64,000 nt of DNA from Armillaria gallica (taxonomy: Eukaryota > Basidiomycota > Agaricomycetes > Agaricales > Physalacriaceae): the NCBI GenBank assembly GCA_037576215.1, contig JBANDB010000002.1, positions 3,906,001-3,970,000 on the forward strand, in the 5' to 3' direction. Positions 39,293 through 53,063 of this stretch are shown piece after piece (the stretch's first letter is position 1; each line of letters opens with the position of its first letter). The notes below the pieces were generated by a model that saw only the letters and a list, made by a program, of their open reading frames with translations, searched no databases and was not told the origin of the DNA. Position numbers and translations under genes: made by a program.

Positions 39293-40872
39293 TTACTTTT
39301 CTATATCGTCATCCCCTACTTTCCTGTAAAGGCCGCGCTTCTTCCCTGATATTACGCGACGAAGCCATTGGAAAGTTCGCATCCACGCGAGGAGCGCACC
39401 GGCAACGCCAACCAACAACAATCCAAATATGATGTTCCTCAAAGTTGTAGATGTCACTTCAGCCTCGAGGGGGATTGATGCCTCGACAGATTCAGTTGCC
39501 ATTGATGTTGTAGCCGATGTCATGGGCACTCCAGTTGAATAATTGTCAGCCGCAGCATCCGTCGTTGGCTGAGAGACCGAGGATTCCTAGCAAGCAATGA
39601 AGATTTATTTTTATGATATCTCTTGTACCACAAATAAAGCAATCAGAGCTCAGCATGAAGAGGTACCTGGTTTCCTTCTTCGTCGGTCACAGCCTCCACT
39701 TCGAGCTGCAGGGATACATGTTAGAACAGAAACGACGGGGCAACGGGAGACATACCTCTCCAGAATCAGCGATCACGACATCGACAGTGGGCTTGTCTCG
39801 AGACTTGTTAACATTTTCTAGAAAGATGTAAGAGGAAATCCAGGACGCGCAGCCCATAAGAAAGTACCAATTTGGTGTATGATGTCCATGCCATCTATAA
39901 CTTTTCCGAAAACAACCTGGAAGAGGGTATGAGAGAAGTTGTGACATAGAACGATTAGGTACTGACGTGTTTGCCATCCAGCCAGCTGGTGACCACGGTG
40001 CAGATGAACTATTGCAGAACCTTCGTTATGACGGATAGAGAGTGCAAATAAAGCACGGTGCTTACGAATTGGGACCCTAAGGAAAGCCTAAGTACTGGTT
40101 GTATCCGATATGAAAAAACAAATGATCTCACCGTTCGTGTCTTTACCGGCATTGGCCATGGACAAGGTTCCAGGACCAGTATGACGGAGTTTGCTGCATC
40201 ACGTTAATCGCAGAAACGGTTTTGTTACATCAAGAACACCTACAAATTCTCATCGGCGAACCGGTCACCATAGATAGACTGTGCATAGAAGTCAGACTGT
40301 GATCGAGAGCAAAAAATGATGAACATGCCTTTCCGCCAGTTCCGTCACCTTTAGCTAAAACGGGGCTTACGGATACGAGCAAAAAAAAAATGAATAGAAA
40401 AACGTACTGAAGTCACCACCTTGAATCCTAGGACAGCATTAGCCATAAAAGAAGAAACGCGTGGACTGACAACGTACATGAAGTCCTTGATGACCCGGTG
40501 GAACTTGGAGCCCTTATACCCAAATCCAAGTACCTTACCGTCTTTGTCCTTGCCAGTGGCGAGAGCTCGGAAGTTCTCAACAGTTTTGGGAACGGTCTAC
40601 GGAAGCGCACAATTAATATCCGACTGAACAAACTGGATGTTCACATACACCACCATACAGGCCCATGACAACTATAGAAGAGAAATGAAGCAAAACCAGG
40701 GATATGAATAAGTAGGCGACATACCTCGTCCAAGGTCCTGGTCGCCATGCTTGATGTCGAAGTAAACTTTGTGCGTTATTTTGGGACCCTTGGCAGCATC
40801 AGCTGAGTGGGTGCAGAAAAGCGCAGTGACAGTGAAGAAGAGAAGGACCAAGGAGAGTCGACGAAAGATCAT
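39293..40872 (-). CDS. Cyclophilin-type peptidyl-prolyl isomerase, ER-targeted with C-terminal membrane anchor
   Basis: Catalyses cis-trans isomerisation of prolyl bonds in secretory proteins. Starts [19 protein letters not shown] (ATG 40872), a signal peptide ending near THSADAA. The cyclophilin domain is [51 protein letters not shown] (catalytic Arg), [33 protein letters not shown], and [16 protein letters not shown] (cyclosporin-binding Trp). After the domain comes a Ser/Thr/Glu-rich linker and one transmembrane helix ([19 protein letters not shown]), then a basic cytosolic tail ending GDDDIEK. The anchor replaces the KDEL-like retention signal of soluble ER cyclophilins. Many small introns. 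Its start codon is 113 bp from that of divergent DBP7. Confidence 0.92.
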
Positions 40873-40985
40873 TGTGGTGGAGAGAAAGGAGGACGTGTCC
40901 GCTTTCCGAGCTTGACCACCACGACCCGTGGGAATAACTACCACATGATATCATTTTTTCTTACCGAAGAAAGTCCTGGATTATC

Positions 40986-43457
40986 ATGGACGACGACCTA
41001 GTCCTCAACCTTGCCCCCGACGATTCTATTCCCAATGGAAAAGGGAAAAATAGCGCGAGGAGAGGTGGACGCTGGACAGAAAGGTCATTAATCCTATCCA
41101 GTTTCTAATGCTTGATTTATTCATCTCGTGTGGATAGACTGAAGGCGAAAAGAGTAGCCAAGCGGAAGACTCGACCAGGAGAACCGGAGAGCGCCCATAC
41201 ACAGCCAGAGCCGGCTGAAGAACGACCCTCAAAGCGACCACGGACAGCTGCACCCTCCAATCATGATCGGCCCGCTGCTCCCTCCCGTCCCAGCACCCAA
41301 ATCATCTCTTCCCTTTTCTCTTACAATCCGACTGTCGATATTCCAGATAAACCGAAAAATCCCAGATCCCTTGCTCGTCCCAGTAATGCCCCCTTGACAG
41401 ACTCTTCTTCTTTCGCTGGGCTTGGTGTGGATCCACTGCTAGTCGCACACCTATCAAATAAGATGGGCATTGAAAAGCCGACATCTATACAACGTGCGAC
41501 CCTCACCGCCATGCTCTCCTCCTCAGGCGCAGACAAGGACACATTCATCCAGTCGCAAACCGGGTCCGGCAAAACATTATCCTTTCTCATTTCCATAATT
41601 CAAGACCTACTACCGCTCAGTAGCCTTTCGTATATCGATCGGTCAATTGGTACACTAGCTATCATAATAGCGCCAACGAGAGAGCTTGCAAAGCAGATAT
41701 CGGATGTTTTAGAAGCACTACTCAAAATGCGTCTACGCCCAGAAGACGAGTCCGCCAGCGACGCGTCTTCAACGCGCTTGACACGCTGGCTTGTATCCGG
41801 TTTACTCACGGGAGGTGCCACACGTACTCATGAGAAAGCCCGTCTGCGCAAGGGTCTCCCTATCATTGTATCAACCCCTGGTCGACTCTTGGATCATCTC
41901 CAAAACAGTTCGTCCTTCAACGTTGGAAAATGCCGTTGGCTGGTATTGGATGAAGCCGATCGTTTGATGGAACTAGGGTTTGAAGAAACCATCACTGGCA
42001 TTCTGAATGGTCTGAACGGCCGGAGAAAACTGGCTATTCAAGCAGAGAAGGAAGGAGTCGGAAGAGATGTCGGTGGTTGGGATTGGGAACGTCGCAGACG
42101 AACTGTGCTTTGCTCTGCAACTATACGAGAGGATGTTCAAAAGTTGGCTGGAGTAGCCCTCGTTGAACCTCTGATGATCAAAGGGATCGAAAAGGACCCA
42201 CAGAGCAAGTCCGAAATTTCCACGGACGCTCCTCTTGAGACTGCTTCCGGTCCGGAGCAGTTTACGCCCCCTTCTCAGCTGTCACAGAAATATGTCGTCG
42301 TTCCTCTGAAACTGCGGCTGGTGGTTTTGGTTGCTCTCTTACGCTCCCTCATTGCTCAATCCCAGAGTCAACGCGGAAATAAAGTGGTCGTTTTCTTTAG
42401 TTGCACGGATTCAGTGGACTTTCACTGGCAACTGCTTGGCGGTTCTATGATGAACGGTGATGTGCCGCAGGTACAAGATGACCATTCCGATGATGATTCT
42501 GATGACCAAAATGATACTGATGTCGCGAAAGACAATAACGAGACCATTGAAGTCCAGTCTCCGCTCCTCCCTGACACATCAATATATCGACTTCATGGAT
42601 CCTTGGATACTCGCACACGTCTAGCGTCTTTACGCGGATTCTCGAATTCAGGGAAATTGAAATCATCCACACAATCATCCATACTTCTTTGCACCTCTGT
42701 GGCTTCGCGTGGTCTCGATCTTCCTCTAGTACGAGCGGTAGTACAATATGACCTGCCTACGGAAGGAGGAGAAACCGAGTACGTTCATCGGGTCGGTCGT
42801 ACCGCCAGAGCAGGGAAAGGAGGCGAAGCATGGAGTATAGTCGCGCCTAGCGAAGCCGAATGGGTCAAATGGATAGAGGGAAAGATGAAGAGCGAGGACA
42901 AACGAGGGAAGGTATCGTTGGAAGGCTCCTCTGTGGAGGCCTTACTGCAAAGCGGGTTTGGCGGTAAAGGGAGCGAATCCGAAGGTCGTGCTACTGATGT
43001 ACAGTTGTCTTTTGAACGATGGGTTCTCAGCAAAAAAGAGGTATGTTTTCTTCGTTCTCTCAGAAAGATACTTGCTGATGATGGACGTTAGAATATCTCC
43101 CTCGCTCGAAAGGCATTTCTGTCGCATATGAGGGCATATGCTACCCATCCTTCATCAGAGAAACACATATTCCACGTGCGACATCTTCATATCGGACATT
43201 TGGCCAAGGCATTTGCGCTGCGAGATGCGCCCAAAACTATAACCGGTAGCAACCAATCGCAAAGTAAAAAGTCAGGCGGAAAGAAGGGTAATCGTGACAC
43301 TCGTCATAAAGACACTGAGTCGCGCATGACCGAGATTGTCCGCTCTCAAGGCCGCTTATCCAAGAAGGGGGGTGTCATGAACAGAAGTGGGACATCCGAA
43401 TTCCAGATCGCTGGCGGAGATGCACTCGAGAAGCTAGTGAACCGCATGGGATCCTGA
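40986..43457 (+). CDS. DBP7: DEAD-box RNA helicase Dbp7 (DDX31 family)
   Basis: Nucleolar ATP-dependent RNA helicase for early 60S ribosome assembly. Starts [16 protein letters not shown] (ATG 40986); the [18 protein letters not shown] junction crosses the first intron (about 41078-41148). Motifs: [11 protein letters not shown] (Q), [12 protein letters not shown] (I), [11 protein letters not shown] (Ia), [23 protein letters not shown] (Ib), [14 protein letters not shown] (II), [11 protein letters not shown] (III), [16 protein letters not shown] (IV), [25 protein letters not shown] (V), [16 protein letters not shown] (VI). A second intron near 43040-43091 precedes the C-terminal region with FALRDAPKT and a Lys/Gly-rich tail. 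The Gly-rich [10 protein letters not shown] end matches the family. About 750 residues. Confidence 0.95.
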
Positions 43458-43725
43458 GTAGTTCCGCAACGCGTAACAATCGTGTTGCCGTGCTTCTCGC
43501 CGTTGCTTTTTTGCGCAATGCTCGGGATGAATCAATTGCAGCTGTGGTTGGGCAGTGCAGTTGAGTTAACAATCACAACGCCCAGAGAATCCCAGAGTAA
43601 TAATTTAGGAGTAGATCCGTAGCACCGGTTAGGTTCTTAATATATACGCAGACGGGCGTAATGATGTATGACGTCCGGGCCCTTTCTCGTCTCCTATGAC
43701 CAGACATCGAAGAAATCCAGTAAGT

Positions 43726-45215
43726 ATGTCGAGCATTGTCGAGAAGATTGAGGGTGTTGTCCGGAGCAACAAGAACAGACCACCTGGCGATGAACATTCA
43801 TTTGAGGTTCGGTGTGTAGATCTCAGCATCCAGGTATGTCATGATAATACTTTTTTTTCATATTTGTCTAATCTGCTTGCCAAGTTCATCGGGGCCTCTG
43901 GCCTACCGAAAATGGATGTAGTTGGTAGCGCCGACCCATACTTTGTGGCGAAAATTGATGACCATATCTCACTTGTGTACGTTGGCTTGGCTCTCCTCAT
44001 ATCTTCGTCATTCTCTGACCCCCCATTCGCAGCTCTACGGTAACAACGAATACTTTGGCGCCAGTATGGAACGAGGTCTGGCGGGTGAAGAACGTTCCTG
44101 TTACCGCAGATCTTCTGGTTGAGGTTTTCGATAAAGACGATGGTGCACCCCACGACGACTACATTGGAAAGTTCAAAACCACCATAACTCCGGGGGCCAA
44201 GGAAGCTGAGATCGAGGGGCCTCTTCTCAGACGCAATAGAGGTACATTCTGGCTCAAGGTATGGTTCTGATTCCGTCTATATGTATCTTGGATCTCATGT
44301 AATGCCCATCAGATAGAGTCTGAGCCGTCGAAGAGCGACCAGGAATATACGTATCTCTTTGATGGCCCCATACGCTACTCCCGCCACTTCTCTCCTACTG
44401 TCGGTATCCTGACAAACCTGGACAATAACGCACGGCGCTATTCCACTTGGAAGGTTTTCATTATCGGGATTCCCGTGTTTTTCAAGGATACCTACCAGCA
44501 CTGGAACGTCAATTACAAAGCTGCACAGAGTATATTCCAGGGACCAGCATCCATTGCGGTGCGGTCGACCATCCAAGCGAGTCACCGTATGCTCTACGCT
44601 CGGAAGACAACCAACGGCTTCGGCCTTTTGGAGAATGCTGGAGACTTCATACAACTCCTACACGGGGCCGGGGATAGTTGTCATCTTGGCGCTACTTCTC
44701 GTAATGACTTTGCCCATCGGGTAAAACCAGCTGTATACACCTATATCATCTCCGCCGAGGATGATTCGTTCCGTTTCTCGGAGACTGGAGCCGCTTTTTT
44801 CGTCGACTTTGCATCGAAGCATGCTCTGCACAGTAATTGTGCAGAGAATGTACGATACAGTGGCGAGTTCCATCCAAGACCTGCCGGGGGATGGGATAAC
44901 TTCAACGATGATATCCCCGACGATCAAGTCCAGTGGGAGTTAGTGATTGACAACAACTCGGGAACGTACTCTCCTGATTCCAAGATGCTTCCCGTCTTGA
45001 AAGAGCTGCTGGAATACAACTTTCCGGATGTACCGGTGTTTGCTTTATCTCATGAAGATCCAGAGCTCGTTAAGAGTCGGGAAGCTTGTAGGGCATACGC
45101 CTTGAAATGTCGAGGAATCCGGAAGGAAGAGCTTCAACCCAACTTGACGGAAGGCGAGGTTACTCTGTCACACCAAGCTGCGGCTTATGGTGGCGGAGAT
45201 GGGGGTGTTCAATAG
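43726..45215 (+). CDS. C2-domain protein of unknown function
   Basis: Starts MSSIVEKIEGVVRSNKN (ATG 43726); an in-frame ATG at 43696 would add ten residues. A C2 domain spans the first about 160 residues: EVRCVDLSIQ, GLPKMDVVGSADPYFVAK, TNTLAPVWNEVW, LLVEVFDKDDGAPHDDYIGK. Asp residues for calcium sit in MDVVGSADPY and VFDKDD. The second half has FDGPIRYSRHFSPTVGI, YSTWKVFIIGIPVFF, and a long region with FRFSETGAAFFVDFASKHALH, ELVIDNNSGTYSPDS and FPDVPVFALSHEDPEL. It looks like a conserved fungal-only C2 family. I do not recognise a catalytic motif. Introns near 43834-43885, 43978-44030 and 44260-44313. Likely peripheral membrane or lipid binding, by C2 analogy only. Confidence 0.8.
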
Positions 45216-45652
45216 TTTTTTAAAGTGCTGATATTATTGGCCGTGATATTCTATTATCGATATGTTACACATTATCAATGTACATATATTCTAGAGGAGT
45301 TGGTGTACAAGGATTGTCTTAAAACTACATTTATTGTAATATAACCTCTTCCGCCGATGAAGTGCCCACCTGGAGCTCGACGTGCTATCAAACCAGCAGT
45401 GACGGGCAACTAGGCAGAGCAAATTTGTGTCGGTGCGATAGTTTAGGAACGCGTTGGCAACAGACAGGGTGGCGTAACAAGACAACAGCGACGCATGTAA
45501 AGGTACTTCGGAGAAGGCAGGGTACGCAGGGAAAGAGAATGGCCACCTTGATTGCAACAATTGTGAACAAGGAACGCAGACGGGAAAAAAGTTTTCACAT
45601 ACAGCACGCCACTTCTTACAGGTCTCGAATAATGACAGAAATGCCAGGTTGT
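45216..45652. other. Convergent intergenic region
   Basis: About 440 bp between the 3' ends of the C2 gene and the second MAPKK. No gene seen. Confidence 0.5.
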
Positions 45653-47053
45653 TCAGATCTTGCCCCTTGAGGCCTTAGCTGCCTTGAACTTTGAGGCAGT
45701 TGCTACCCATCCAACCATATCAACATCCTTGCTATTCTCCTCTGCAAGAAAAGGATGAGCCAGTAGTTCGGCATAGTTCGCCCGTTCGTCTGGATTGGTA
45801 ACCAAACATCTTGAAACCCACGCTCGGGCGGCCGAGCTGTATCTCTCCGGAAGCGCAGGCACATCGCCGTTGATCAAGGCAGTCATCTAACACCGATTAC
45901 ACTAATCAGAATGTTTTCAAGAGGGAAACCAGTAACTTACATAGGCCATAGCACTTCCTCTGCTGTCGACTGGATAAGGATATTTGCCCATAGCTATCTC
46001 GAGCGTCGAAAGTCCCAAGGACCACACGTCAGAAGAAACACCGTAGGCCACATTCCCGGGTTGGAGGCCACTTTCAATTCGCTCGGGCTGCATACTATTG
46101 ATAGATTCAAAGAGCGACGCAAGAAGACTTCAGCACTTACAGCCATGTAGGTCTGGCAGCCTACTACGGTCAAAGCTAGTGACTTCTGCAGCTGACCAGA
46201 CACGCCAAAGTCGCACAGCTTGATTTCCCCCTTAGTATTAGCTAAGATGTTGGTAGGCTTCACGTCTGCGAGCGTGATTTAATGAGAGGAACGTCATTCA
46301 TGTAAGGAATTCGTACCACGGTGAATAACTTCCAATTCATCTTTCAGGAACTTCAAACCGCGAACCGTGCTGTCTGCGATCCGAGCTAGAACCTCCTCGG
46401 GAAGACCCTCCCATGTCAAGGACTCGCCCGATATGTCGAATCGCTCATCGATATCAAAAGCGGTAAGCGTATCAATGCTGCGGGCATCCATGTATTCGAG
46501 GCAGTAATGCACGCATCCCTCATCGTAGAAGGCACCAAAGAAACCAATAATGGAAGGGGCAACGGCGCGATGAAGAACCTCTAGTTCCATTTCGATCGTC
46601 TTGAACTTTGCGGATTCGAGTTCGACGCGAATTTGCTGCAGCCCGAGAGGTTACTGAATAGAGCGATATCGATATGAATAGGACATACCTTCATGGCCAT
46701 CTCAACATTGGTGGGCATGTGGAGCACCCTCTTCACGGTTCCGTAGTTTCCTCTGCCGAGCTCTTCTAACTGTTCGAAGTCTTCCATACGAACGGCGAAG
46801 GAAGCGCCGTTTACGAAGTTGACGCCTGATGCATTTATGCTCGCCTTGCCCTCGAAGTTGATACTGCCTGAGGCATCACTATAAGGACGATGAGAAAGTA
46901 ATGAAATGCCTGTGGACGAGAGACTTACACGATATGGGAGAAGCTGGAGAAGGATGTCTGAAAGGCGGGGACTCCAGCGTTGGATGAGTTACCTAGGACG
47001 GGTTTGCCAGCGCGCCTGAGGCCCTGGGACGGCGGGCGAGCTAGTCCCACCAT
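45653..47053 (-). CDS. PBS2: Pbs2-like MAP kinase kinase, intact copy
   Basis: HOG/stress-type MAPKK that would activate a Hog1/p38 kinase. Start taken at ATG 47053 ([16 protein letters not shown]). A longer in-frame start at 47194 would overlap the ESA1 start and is less likely. Kinase: [20 protein letters not shown], helix [55 protein letters not shown] (HRD rebuilt over an intron), [14 protein letters not shown], activation segment [56 protein letters not shown]. All catalytic residues and frames are intact. The N-terminal extension is short compared with yeast Pbs2. The activation loop has Ala-Leu-Thr where most Pbs2 proteins, and the damaged copy at 15 kb, have Ala-Lys-Thr. Confidence 0.9.
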
Positions 47054-47132
47054 GGACGACAATAAGTTACTAAAGATCCACCAAGGCGGCAACGGATAGC
47101 CGGGGGCCGTGCATTCAAACTCCGCCAAGCCA
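47054..47132. promoter_or_regulatory. Very short bidirectional promoter (PBS2-like / ESA1)
   Basis: Only 79 bp separate the proposed start codons of the divergent MAPKK and ESA1 genes, so both 5' leaders and core promoters must lie here or overlap the coding sequence of the other gene. No TATA box is seen. Depends on the start sites chosen. Confidence 0.4.
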
Positions 47133-48968
<1,836 letters not shown>

Positions 48969-49043
48969 AGCAACATGTTTATATATACCATATTGTACGG
49001 CCCCCCTTGTATTTCGTAGAATATTCCATCATTGTGCATCATG

Positions 49044-49672
49044 TCACTCTCTGACCTCAGTCTGGTTCTGTCGTCTCCTCAAATGTACGTCATCTCCGCC
49101 GTCCCCACTGAAGGCTTTAGCTCCTTCCTCGGGCAATTGCCGTCGAGTGATGGTGGGAGATGCAGCTCTGGAGACGACTGGGGACAATCCATCAACCCCA
49201 GATAATTTATTTTCGTCTGACGTGAAATAGGCGTGAGGTGATGATGTATCGAGTGAATCGAGCGGGGTGACATCGTCGACGTTCACGGCGGGAATGTTGA
49301 GGCCACCTGATGCAGAATCACTGGTGGAGGCCTTGACAGCATCAACGATGCCAAGGGTGCGAGCAACACCGTATGACGCGAGATCCTACAGCGCTGTGAG
49401 CAAAGGAAGACAAATCGTGAAGGACTGAGACATACGAGCAGAGTGACGATCACGATGGGAGATATAAGGAATATGGCGATAATACGAAAGCCGTAGGCAA
49501 TGCCAGCGACCCATGAGTTGGGGGAGTAGAACCAGAGATATTCGAGGTAGAGATCCCAAATGAGACGGGGTAGGGAAAAAGGGTCCATGGCACTGGCAAT
49601 TCTGGGAACGTAGGTGACGTTCGTGGCAGCAGCGGATTCCAAGACTAAGGCAGATGACGGCACTTGAAGCAT
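49044..49672 (-). CDS. Small single-pass membrane protein, unknown function
   Basis: Starts MLQVPSSALVLESAAATNV; an N-terminal luminal-type segment, then a membrane helix (GFRIIAIFLISPIVIVTLL) and a hydrophilic Ser/Asp-rich tail (DLASYGVARTLGIVDAVKAS...) ending NQTEVRE. One intron (about 49386-49435, GTATGT...GTAG) joins TLL to DLASYG. About 190 residues. Resembles conserved short fungal membrane proteins, but I do not recognise a named family. Its 3' end is 75 bp from that of ESA1. Confidence 0.7.
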
Positions 49673-49996
49673 TTACTGTGAAGGGGCTGGCGAAGGAGTC
49701 GACTCGTCACCGTACTCCGTGCCACCTCTGTGCTCTGGCTAGGTTCAAATCGGGAAGCACAAGGCGGTATTGCCGAAGGCTGCTGACAAACACGTGCCAT
49801 ATGCAAGACTAAGAGACTACAGTTCTAGAGTCTATACTATGCATACAGCTAGTGTCGTTTAGATTACCCAAAGTCCACGAGAATACATACAAAAGCAGAT
49901 CCAACAGATTGAAGAAAAGTAGCAAATTTAACACAAAGCAAGATAGTATCACGATATAAAGAGCAGCGAGCGCGAAGAGATGGGTAAACAACGGTA
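49673..49996. other. Intergenic region between two minus-strand genes
   Basis: About 320 bp containing the upstream region of the small membrane protein gene and the 3' UTR of the CSL gene. Nothing else seen. Confidence 0.4.
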
Positions 49997-52900
49997 TCAC
50001 GGATACATTGTAGAGGAAGGGAATACAACACCATCCGCCCGGATGAGAATAATCGGGCGGCGTTTACCACCTGACGATGAACCTTCCGGAGGAAGACATC
50101 CGAGAACCTCTGTGCACCGAACTTCCACATACGGTGACGGATCCGCACCAAAGTATACGCCCACCGGATCTGTCTTGGAGAAGTTTTCGCCGTACAGCGT
50201 CAGCATCTTCGCCGTGTGGGGATTCGGCTTCGACAGCACTGCACGAGAAGACGGGCAATTCGTCTTGGGAGCTTCTGATGCACGATCAGGAGGAAGATAT
50301 TTTACGACACCCGGGAATGGAGTGACTGGCTTGGACGGGACGGGGAATGAACCCGTCTGCGGCGCATGCTGATTGTCGAACAAAACGGGCGGTACATAAA
50401 AGTTGTAACGGACCTGGTCTTCATTTTTGTTTATCATCAGTGCCATACCAAGCATGATCGAATTAAAAGCTTACCCGTGCCCACAATGGTCCAGACGCTA
50501 GTTTCACCGATATCGACCTGCCACAACGCCCCGGAGCCTCCACCGGCATCGCTTGACGACCCGCGACGCGTAGAGGACGTCATAGAACCGGCGGAACTTG
50601 GGCGCCGACGATTCTTCCTCCAACGTTGCGAGAGGTTGCGCCAGCGCTTGATGCTGACCGTTTCTTCTTGACACGCCCGCCGTCGTTCGAGACGAGGTCA
50701 GACGCTGAAGATGGAGAACCAGGCGCACTATCAACCGGGCTGAAATAATCACCCCCGGTAGAGTTCAGAGGAGAGCCGGGCATCGTCGGGGAGCTTGCGC
50801 CGTTACCCGCATTCCATTGTCGGCCATCAATAGGTCGGTAGGTGTTCACCTTCTCGCCCATGCAGGATAGGAAAGCGCCAGATACACCTGGCGAGCCAGG
50901 CGCTGGGGCTCCCTTGGTGTTGTCATACACCTCAAATGCAATTTTATGCAGTTGAGAGACAGGGTCACCGCAGACTTCTCCCGGAGCACAGTAGTGATCA
51001 GCAACACCTTTCGCGCCGTCCTGGAGACCGCCCCCGACCACAGTGGTTTGATGATCCACTTTCCGGATTATCAAGACAGGGCTTACTACACCGGACGTTA
51101 GGCACTGCAGTACAACAGTCTGGTTGTAATATATGGGTATTTGCGACCCGTTGTTGGTGAACGGGATCGCATTCGGAGGAGGCGATGGATAGTCTGGCTG
51201 AGGAGGAGGAGGCGGTGGCGCGTCAATCCCACCGGCAGGCTTATTCACGTCCACAATGTACATGACAAAAGGATCTATATCGTTTTCCATATTAGAGATA
51301 TCAGAACGTAGTCAGTTCAAAAGGCTTACCCCAGCTAGCCGTTCGGGCTATGAAAGAAGGCGAGCTGGCTCTGGTTCTCTGGTCTAGGCCCATTAGAGGC
51401 GCGCCGTCCGAACCCTTGAACGAAGATCCTGAGCCAGACACACACAAATACTTTGTGGAAACGGTCTGTGATCGCAACCGATGGAACAAGGATATCGTCG
51501 AACCATGATTGATACAAACTATGAGACTATCAGCCACTGAATGGAAGGAATATAGATGAATACACACGCTCGAGGTTCTTCGCGCTTTGTCGCTTTTTGC
51601 TAGGTTTACTGATGACTTTGATAGGACGACTCGGGAAAGTACCGATCACCCGTTCGGGCTCCTCTTCGGTCGCTGGAGATGTTATCTTGACTAGCGCTTC
51701 GACTTTCTTTTTCTTCTCGTCGACATCGGAGATGAAAAGTTGTTTTCCGACACAGCGGCCAATATACGTTGTTCCGGTCGGTGGGTCGTTCACATCGAAA
51801 GACTTCCCGGAAGAACCGGTCCACTCGACAGTGCCTTCCTGAGGCGACGGCTCGCCTGAGATCGATATTACAACTCGCGGCGGTGACAACTTGGATTCAT
51901 CTCCGCGACGAACGACGTCAGTCCACCAAGAATTTCCGATCATTATCGCTGTCGGTGGCGGGCATAGAAATCTATGAAAGTCTTGTGTTAGCTGCGTTTG
52001 TGGTAGGGTGTATATTAAATACCTTTTCTCCGTTCCATAAGATTTTTGTGCAACTTTACTTGACATGACGATTACGGTTCGCTCTCCGAAAGCTAGCCGA
52101 TTGGGTGTTCGTACATATTGATCCAGATACGGGCTAAGATTGGTATATTAGAAACCACTTCTAGCGTGAAACAGAAAGGCTCACCGAATGAAAGTCTGCA
52201 GATCATTGGACACACCCATCATGGGATGGTTACGTAGACCAACTCTGGCCAATTGTTCATCCACGCTGGACATACGGAGCGCCATATCATTCGAGGCCGC
52301 ACTTCCTCCCATATATGAGGGAACGTCCTCGAATGATACACCATTGTCAGACCTGAAACTGTGCGTAACCTGAGGAGGCACAGTGCGCAGAATGTCGGGA
52401 CTACGGCTGGAAGTGATGTGTGGCGGAACACCAGGAGCAGACGAATGGCCAGATTGATAAGGACGAAGTCTCTCCTGAAAGTGTTGCATAGCAGAGGATG
52501 AAAACGAGAGGCCATTACTGACGCCCCCCATCACATAATCGTCAGGAAGATCAGATTGGTAGCTGCTGGGTAAGATGCCGGGAATACGACGCTCAGCGCC
52601 ATTAAAATCATGGAAGCCTTGAGAACCATATTCCTTCATGCCCGCGGATGGAGGAAACCCAGGAGGATGGACAGGATCATTTGGCGTCAGTGGAGAGATC
52701 TTTCCACTACTGTAAGACGAGGGTAGGCTGTTGATCATATCGTAACTGCTACCATTGGATCCAGTAAAAGGTACGGAGTCATTGAAGGACTGCTGGGAAT
52801 AAGCCCCATCGCCATTTATTCCGTAGCTTTGACCAATTGAGGAATTGGAAGACGCGTTTCTGCGGTAATGGGAGCCGAATGCACCGTTTGACGAAGAGTT

Positions 52901-53063
52901 ACCAAAGAGTTCATAGCTGCTATGTTCCTGGACTAATATAAGTGCGCATACATGCAGAAATTCAAGGACAACATACTGGTTCGATATTATTCGGCGAGAA
53001 AGATGAGTCCAGCTCCTGGGGCGAGAATATAGGCTGATGATGGTTGGGGGAAACGAAATCCAT
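49997..53063 (-). CDS. CSL (CBF1/RBP-Jk/Su(H)/Lag-1) transcription factor
   Basis: Sequence-specific DNA-binding factor of the Notch-effector family; fungi keep Cbf11/Cbf12 types without Notch. Starts MDFVSPNHHQPIFSPQELDS (ATG 53063). A Ser/Pro/Gly-rich disordered head of about 280 residues leads to the CSL core. The core includes the NTD with FLCPPPTAIMIGNSWWTDV and FDVNDPPTGTTYIGRCVGKQ, then beta-trefoil (BTD) segments TVSTKYLCVSGSGSSFKGS, FVMYIVDVNKPAGG, VSPVLIIRKVDHQTTVVGGG and FEVYDNTKGAPA, then the C-terminal TIG domain with VWTIVGT, VRYNFYVPPVLFDN and MLTLYGENFSKTDPVGVYFG. Ends VVFPSSTMYP. A Pro run (PPPPPPQPD) and a Ser/Gly linker interrupt the trefoil, as in fungal CSL proteins. The frame changes in the linker at about 50585-50640 without a credible intron. 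Confidence 0.88.

Noticed and set aside
49741..49790. Possible tRNA-like T-arm (ggttcaaatcg)
   Set aside because: No matching acceptor, D-arm or anticodon stems can be folded around it.
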